Source: Actinoplanes siamensis (lineage in GTDB: Bacteria; Actinomycetota; Actinomycetes; Mycobacteriales; Micromonosporaceae). From it: a stretch of DNA of 64,000 nucleotides. Of this stretch, positions 59,588 to 64,000 are shown one piece after another. The notes beneath the pieces were generated by a model. That model saw only the letters and a list, made by a program, of their open reading frames with translations. It had not been told where the DNA came from and searched no databases. The stretch is from contig NZ_BOMW01000063.1 in NCBI RefSeq assembly GCF_016862395.1, positions 1-64,000 on the forward strand. Reading direction: 5' to 3'. Position numbers and translations under genes: made by a program. Numbering within the stretch: the first letter of the stretch is position 1; each line of letters starts with the position of its first letter.

Positions 59588-59707
59588 GGCGCGTCCCGCG
59601 GATCACGCGGGGTCCAGGCGGTGCCTGGTGCCGGCAGCGGAAAGCTCGCATGCCCCCGCGTGCGAGTCGCGGCCGGGTCCGGCGGGGGTGTGACAGTGAG
59701 CCGGAGC

Positions 59708-61201
59708 TCAGCCGCCGAGCACGGTGATCTCGGCGGCGCCGCTCACCGTGCCGGTCTTCTGCACCACGGCGAGGTCCTGCTTCCGGTCGCCGTTCCAGTC
59801 GGTGACCAGCAGCTCGTGGCGCTCGTCGACGACAACCGGCGCGGTGCCGGCGGCGAGCGTCCGGGACTTGTCGTCGAGAACGCGCAGCTCGGTCCGGTCC
59901 CCGGAGGGCTGCATCGTCACCAGGTCGGCGCGCTTGTCGCCGTTCCAGTCGGTGGCGGTGACCCGCAGGCCGTCGCGGGCCGGCTCGGCGCTCACCACCG
60001 GCGGCGCGGCCTGCTGGAAGTTCGACGCTCCGTCGAGGACCTGGAGCTCCACCTTGCCGCTGGCCGTGCCGGCGGTCCGGACGGTCACCAGATCGGCCCG
60101 GCCGTCGCCGTTCCAGTCCGCCGCCGAGATCTGGGCCCGGTCGTCCGCCGCCACCGGGGTGGTGGTCTCCAGCAGGAACTTCCGGAAGAACGACGCACCG
60201 TCCAGGATGCGCACCTCGACCTTGCCGCTGGCCGCCCCGGACTTCTGGGTGACGAGCAGGTCCGGCTTGCCGTCGCCGTTCCAGTCGGTGACCGAGTACG
60301 CCGTGTTCGCGTCGCCGGGACCGAGCGCGGTGGCCGTGATCAGCAGCAGCGACGCGTAGTTGCTGGCGCCGTCCATAATGCGCACCTCGGTCTTGCCGGT
60401 GGCCGCGCCCGCGCCGGTCGCCACGACCAGGTCGGGCTTCTGGTCGCCGTTCCAGTCGGCCAGCGCCAGCGCGTGCGGACCGTCGAGCGCGCCGAGCTGG
60501 GTGCGGGCGGTGGCGAGCGGGGTCTGGAACGGGCCGGCCGGCCTCTCCGCCGTCGCCGTCGTCGGCGCGGGTTGCGGCGCGGCCGGGCGCACCGCGGCCG
60601 CGGTCCGGGCGTCGGCCCAGAGCTCGGCCACGATCAGCTGGGCGTCGTGCACCTCGGGAGCGTACGCCAGCGGGTAGGCCGACTTCTGCACCCGCTGCGC
60701 GATGGCTCCGATGTCGCCGCCGCGCCAGGTGTCGCCGGGGTAGTTGCGGAGCATCGCGTCGAGGAACTTGTGCGTCGACGACGCCGGGTCGGTCAGCTGG
60801 CCGGGCAGCCCCCAGCCCTGCGAGGGCCGCTGCTGGAACAGGCCCAGGCTGTCGTGGTCGACCATGGTGGTGTGGTTGGTCAGCGTGCTCTCGGCGATGG
60901 CCGTGGTGATCGCGATGACCGCGGCACGCGGGCCGAGGCCGCGCTGCTCGACGGTGCCGATGATGAGCCGGGCGCAGGCCACGGCGCGGGCGCTGATCGC
61001 CTTGCCGAGGCGTCTGCCGTTCATGGACGGCCGCAGCGCGTCGGCGACGGCACGGTCCGCGGCGGTCCCGGCGCCGTTGCAGGCGGCCGCCGACGGGGCC
61101 GCGGCGTGTGCGGGCGACGGCACCAGCACCGATCCGACCGCGAGCGCCGACGCCACGAGCCATCGCGGTGCGGAGTGGGAACCACTGTGACCGACTGCCA
61201 T
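59708..61201 (-). CDS. Secreted lysozyme-like protein with FG-GAP/VCBS repeats
   Basis: A 497-residue exported protein. Signal peptide (about 1-34, ending SPAHAAA), then a lysozyme-like domain (about 45-200). In it, AVIAITTAIAESTLTNH offers a catalytic Glu104 and SLGLFQQRPSQGWG is the substrate-groove motif of actinobacterial peptidoglycan hydrolases. The rest (about 225-497) is five FG-GAP/VCBS repeats, each with a calcium loop such as ADWNGDQKPDLVV or TDWNGDGKPDLLV, forming a likely beta-propeller for binding. ATG at 61201 follows GGGGAGGT. It would act on cell wall outside the cell. It is divergent from the CE4-CE2 esterase, another surface-polysaccharide enzyme. Confidence 0.85.
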   Translation of the reverse strand: MAVGHSGSHSAPRWLVASALAVGSVLVPSPAHAAAPSAAACNGAGTAADRAVADALRPSMNGRRLGKAISARAVACARLIIGTVEQRGLGPRAAVIAITTAIAESTLTNHTTMVDHDSLGLFQQRPSQGWGLPGQLTDPASSTHKFLDAMLRNYPGDTWRGGDIGAIAQRVQKSAYPLAYAPEVHDAQLIVAELWADARTAAAVRPAAPQPAPTTATAERPAGPFQTPLATARTQLGALDGPHALALADWNGDQKPDLVVATGAGAATGKTEVRIMDGASNYASLLLITATALGPGDANTAYSVTDWNGDGKPDLLVTQKSGAASGKVEVRILDGASFFRKFLLETTTPVAADDRAQISAADWNGDGRADLVTVRTAGTASGKVELQVLDGASNFQQAAPPVVSAEPARDGLRVTATDWNGDKRADLVTMQPSGDRTELRVLDDKSRTLAAGTAPVVVDERHELLVTDWNGDRKQDLAVVQKTGTVSGAAEITVLGG

Positions 61202-61364
61202 GTCGAACCGACCTCCCCGTGGCCTCGAACGCGCCGCATCAATCTTTCACATGCGCGCCACACCGCGAAAGCCCTACAAGATCTTTTACCGGCGCCGTGC
61301 GCGGAATCACGTTAGATTGTGCATCGACCGAACTAAATACGTCCTGCGCAGTCGGGAGCGAAGC

Positions 61365-63053
61365 ATGAAAAGCAGGTCCGTGCTCGGGGTCGCCGTGGTC
61401 CTCGGCTCACTTCTGGTCGCCGCCGCGCCGGCGGCCGCGTCCCCGCGCTGCGACGGTCATGTCGCACTCACCTTCGACGACGGGCCCACGCCTGGCAACA
61501 CCGAGCGGCTGCTGACCGTGCTCCGCGCGGCCGGGGCCCGCGCCACCATGTTCAACACCGGCGCGAACGTCACGGCGAACCCGGCCCTGACCCGGGCACA
61601 GTCGGCCGCCGGCATGTGGCTCGGCAACCACAGCTGGGACCACCCGCACCTGACCACGCTGACCGCCGGCGAGCAGGCCGCGCAGATCTCCCGGACCCAG
61701 GACGCCGTCGGGCGGGTCACCGGCGCGCGCCCGACGCTGTTCCGCCCGCCGTACCTGGAGACCGACGACGCGCTGCGCGCCGTCGAGCGGCGGTACGGCC
61801 TGCATGAGATCAACGCCGACGTCGACTCCCGCGACTGGGACGGCACGTCGGTGGACCAGATCGTCGAGAACGCCCGCGCGCTGCGAGCCGGCGGCGTGCT
61901 GCTGATGCACGACTGGCCGCCGAACACGCTGGAGGCGGTGCCCCGGATCGTCGCCGAGCTGCGCGCCCGCGGGCTCTGCCCCGGCCGGATCTCGCCGAAC
62001 ACCGGCCGGGCGGTCGCTCCCGGCCCGGTCACGCCGGCACTGGACCAGGTGCACACCGCGGGGCGAGTGGTCACCGTGGGCACCGGCGCGGCGTTCACCT
62101 GGCCCGGCGTCTACTTCGAGGGCCGGTTCCGCGGCACCGCCGTCGGGATCGCGATCGAGGACCCGACCGGCGACTACGACGTCCGGATTGACGGCGGGGA
62201 GCCGGTCACGCTGGTCACCCCGGACGCCACCACGCACTGGATCACCGGATTGGTGGACGGCGTGCACACCGTACGGCTGAGCAAGCGGACCGAGAGTCCC
62301 TGGAACGCCGCGCAGTTCGGCGGCCTGGTCCCCGCCCCGGGCGGGAAGATCCTGCCCGCGCCCGCGGCGCGGCGCCGGCAGATCGAGTTCATCGGCGACT
62401 CCTGGACCGCCGGCTACGGCGACATGTCCACCGGCCGGGACTGCTCCGGCCCCGGCGTGCTGACCCGCAACAGCAACGCCGACCAGGCCTTCGGCGCGCG
62501 CACGGCCCGGGCCCTGGACGCGGACTACCAGATCGACGCCTGGTCGGGCATCGGGATGGTGCGCAACTACAATGGCGGCAGCCCGGGCACCGACTACCGC
62601 ACCTACTACGACCGGGCGCTGCAGGCGGTCGACGAGTCGGTGTGGCGGCGCCCGCGGTCCTGGCACCCGGGGACAGTCGTGATCGGACTGGGCATCAACG
62701 ACTTCTCCACGCCGCTCAACCCGGGCGAGAGGTGGGCGGACGAGGCCGCGCTGGCAGCCGACTTCGTCGCCGCCTACCAGGGATTCCTGGACCAGGTCCG
62801 GCAGCGGTACGGCGCGGGTACGCGGATCGTGCTGACCTACCCGGACCTGAGCTACCGGACCACGGCGCTGGCCGACTCGATCCAGCGGATCGTCCAGGAC
62901 CGCAACGCGCGCGGTGACCGGCGGGTGACCGCGCTCTACTACGACAACGCCGCGCTGGGACTGGACCTGCTCGGCTGCGACTGGCACCCGTCCCTGCACG
63001 ACCACCAGATCCTGGCCGACGCCCTCATCGCGCACCTGGACGGACTGCGATAG
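61365..63053 (+). CDS. Secreted bifunctional deacetylase: NodB (CE4) plus CE2/SGNH esterase
   Basis: A 562-residue exported enzyme. Signal peptide (about 1-26, ending AAPAAAS). The NodB domain (about 30-215) has metal and catalytic residues in ALTFDDGPTPG (Asp38, Asp39), NHSWDHPHL (His89, His93) and TLFRPPYLE. A CE2 jelly-roll (about 230-335, WPGVYFEGRFRGTAVGI) leads to an SGNH esterase (about 340-562, EFIGDSWTAGYGDM with Ser346, GLGINDFSTPL, and DWHPSLHDH as the Asp-His pair). Both modules remove acetyl groups from polysaccharides such as xylan, so the fusion may strip N- or O-acetyls from one polymer. ATG 61365 follows GGGAGCGA; TAGATT at 61313 may be its -10 box. Confidence 0.92.
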   Translation: MKSRSVLGVAVVLGSLLVAAAPAAASPRCDGHVALTFDDGPTPGNTERLLTVLRAAGARATMFNTGANVTANPALTRAQSAAGMWLGNHSWDHPHLTTLTAGEQAAQISRTQDAVGRVTGARPTLFRPPYLETDDALRAVERRYGLHEINADVDSRDWDGTSVDQIVENARALRAGGVLLMHDWPPNTLEAVPRIVAELRARGLCPGRISPNTGRAVAPGPVTPALDQVHTAGRVVTVGTGAAFTWPGVYFEGRFRGTAVGIAIEDPTGDYDVRIDGGEPVTLVTPDATTHWITGLVDGVHTVRLSKRTESPWNAAQFGGLVPAPGGKILPAPAARRRQIEFIGDSWTAGYGDMSTGRDCSGPGVLTRNSNADQAFGARTARALDADYQIDAWSGIGMVRNYNGGSPGTDYRTYYDRALQAVDESVWRRPRSWHPGTVVIGLGINDFSTPLNPGERWADEAALAADFVAAYQGFLDQVRQRYGAGTRIVLTYPDLSYRTTALADSIQRIVQDRNARGDRRVTALYYDNAALGLDLLGCDWHPSLHDHQILADALIAHLDGLR

Positions 63054-63151
63054 CTCACCGACCGCGGCGCATCGGGGGCCGGGCGGCCGTCGTCTCCACC
63101 CGGTGAAGTGGTTCCCGATTCGTGCCCGGTTGACGGCGCCGTCAAGGTCGT

Positions 63152-63360
63152 TCAGTCACTCAGCCTGCTGATCAAGATCGGCTTCTGGATCAGGAATCCC
63201 GACTCGCGGATGAGTTGATCGTCCAGGAACATGCCGGCCTCGCCGGTCGGCGCCCAGCGGTCGTCCGAGTACACCTGCTGCACGGCGTACGAATAGTTGC
63301 GCAGCACCCGGAAGTCCCACAGCTTGTCCTGGAAGGGTATCGAGTCCTCGACCCGGCTCG
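63152..63360 (-). pseudogene. C-terminal fragment of a FAD-dependent halogenase-like oxidoreductase
   Basis: A minus-strand frame reads VEDSIPFQDKLWDFRVLRNY, SYAVQQVYSDDRWAPTGEAG and MFLDDQLIRESGFLIQ before a stop at 63152. The SxxVYSxDRWAxTGEAGxFxD pattern is that of flavin-dependent halogenase/oxidoreductase proteins. The N-terminal FAD domain is missing, and an in-frame stop follows immediately upstream, at the junction with a transposase fragment. It is the tail of a truncated gene. Confidence 0.5.
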
Positions 63361-63479
63361 GCCTGCACCGCTACGTCATCGAGCGTTGCTTGGAATGGGT
63401 CACTTGGTTCCCGCGGCTGGTCCGCCGCTACGAACGCAAGGCTTCCCACTTCCTCGGATTCCTGCGCCTGGCTTGCTCA
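63351..63479 (+). mobile_element. IS5-type transposase C-terminal remnant
   Basis: The plus-strand frame reads LGLHRYVIERCLEWVTWFPR then LVRRYERKASHFLGFLRLAC. The R-Y-V-I-E-R (catalytic Glu region), W-x-x-x-x-R-L-x-x-R-Y-E-R and F-L-G-F-L-x-L-A-C pattern is the C-terminal end of IS5-family DDE transposases. Only about 43 residues remain, with no inverted repeats found. It sits precisely between the broken flavoenzyme and the altered end of phzF, so it probably marks the insertion or deletion that cut both. Confidence 0.6.
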
Positions 63480-64000
63480 AGGGCACCGTCACCATCCCGC
63501 CGACCCGGACGGTCCGGCCGTCCGCGACCGCCAGCACCGACGAGGGCCGGCCGAGCGCGTCCCCCTGACGGACCTCCACCCGGCCGTCCAGGATCGCGGC
63601 GAGACAGCCGGAGCTGTTCGCGTTCAGCACGTCCTCGTCGACGCCGATCGCCGGCGCGAACATCCGGGCCACCGCCACCCCGTCGCTCTCCAGCGCGTAC
63701 ACGAAACAGCCGAGCATCCCGGCCTGCCGGCATTCGCCGGCGAGCCGGGCGAAGTCCGGGGTGAGCGACATCAGGGTGGCCCGGTCGGCGACCGGCACCA
63801 TCAGGCGCGGCGTGCCCGGTGAGGCTACCCGTATCCGGCCCGGATCGGCGACGCCGAGGGCGGCCGTCATCCCGGTGAGGTCTCCGGCTGGCTCGCTGAC
63901 GGTGACTTCACCCTGGTCGAACCAGACTTCGGCGCCGCCGGGGCGCCGCGCGGCGGTGGCGGTGAAGGTACGCCCACCGGTCCGTTGCTCGACCTGCTGC
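63400..64000 (-). CDS. PhzF-family isomerase, C-terminal part (gene continues beyond the window)
   Basis: The minus-strand frame is open from the window edge to a stop at 63400 (about 199 codons visible). GRTFTATAARRPGGAEVWFD, VASPGTPRLMVPVADRATLM, LGCFVYALESDGVAVARMFA (PAIGVDEDVLNANSSGCLAA follows) and VRQGDALGRPSSVLAVADG match the second half of PhzF/diaminopimelate-epimerase-fold proteins. After VRVGGMVTVPLS the last about 24 residues are unlike the family and lie over the transposase remnant, so the natural 3' end may have been replaced. The N-terminal half with the catalytic Glu is outside the window. Substrate unknown. Confidence 0.8.
   Translation of the reverse strand, partial: QQVEQRTGGRTFTATAARRPGGAEVWFDQGEVTVSEPAGDLTGMTAALGVADPGRIRVASPGTPRLMVPVADRATLMSLTPDFARLAGECRQAGMLGCFVYALESDGVAVARMFAPAIGVDEDVLNANSSGCLAAILDGRVEVRQGDALGRPSSVLAVADGRTVRVGGMVTVPLSKPGAGIRGSGKPCVRSGGPAAGTK

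Noticed and set aside
59708..60560. CRISPR-like repeat array
   Set aside because: The periodic similarity comes from in-frame VCBS/FG-GAP repeats (DWNGDxxxD) and is not spaced or identical enough for CRISPR.

Overview
The window is GC-rich actinobacterial DNA. GTG starts are common, third codon positions are mostly G or C, and translational coupling by ATGA/GTGA overlaps is frequent. The gene families (SARP regulator, DUF6345, DUF6271, PP2C/STAS sensor, secreted YD-repeat giant, CE4-CE2 esterase, VCBS-repeat hydrolase) best fit Micromonosporaceae, for example an Actinoplanes-like organism. That placement is inference; there is no rRNA or housekeeping marker here.

Layout. 0.1-2.5 kb is the worn end of an integrated element: an intact tyrosine recombinase coupled to an AbrB-like protein, a serine-recombinase C-terminus broken by a 32-bp tandem repeat, and a scrap of a sugar-binding-protein gene. 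2.5-5 kb is a SARP/NB-ARC/TPR regulator. 5-13.8 kb is a polymorphic-toxin locus: a 2,759-residue secreted DNRLRE/golvesin/YD-repeat protein with a distinct C-terminal tip, followed 11 nt later by a SUFU-type immunity gene. 14-18.3 kb holds a tRNA-3'-end-like sequence, a PPOX/F420 oxidoreductase, a pseudogene with a 61-bp tandem duplication, a GNAT, a DUF6345 protein with caspase-like motifs and a DUF892 ferritin-like protein. 18.6-25.7 kb has a secreted pectate lyase behind a perfect LacI-type palindrome, a giant hybrid kinase/phosphatase coupled to a STAS protein, and a PmoA-like protein. 25.9-31.5 kb has an Rv0909-like small antitoxin, hypothetical proteins, and a UxaA dehydratase with a convergent LacI regulator. 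31.6-41 kb has a single-domain response regulator, FprA behind an iron-box-like site, a cold-shock gene with a terminator-like hairpin just upstream, two methyltransferases, a saccharopine-dehydrogenase-like enzyme divergent from TetR, a CYTH protein and an acyl-CoA dehydrogenase. 41.2-53 kb has a secreted subtilase, an SRPBCC protein, an MHS transporter with a GAF/PucR regulator, a divergent pair of c-di-GMP proteins, NIPSNAP and ThuA. 53.2-57.3 kb is a tightly overlapped three-gene cluster: DUF6271, a fused PLP decarboxylase/acetyltransferase, and an MFS exporter. 58-63 kb has pxpBC, a secreted lysozyme-like VCBS protein and a secreted CE4-CE2 deacetylase. The last kilobase is a scar: an IS5-type transposase tail between a truncated flavoenzyme and the 3' end of a PhzF gene that runs out of the window.

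Recurring themes are secreted polysaccharide-active enzymes (pectate lyase, CE4-CE2, lysozyme-like VCBS protein), LacI-type operators, signal transduction (SpoIIE/STAS, c-di-GMP), and gene decay by short tandem duplications. The best candidates for undescribed biology are the 53-57 kb cluster, the Rhs tip/SUFU pair and the DUF6345 protein.
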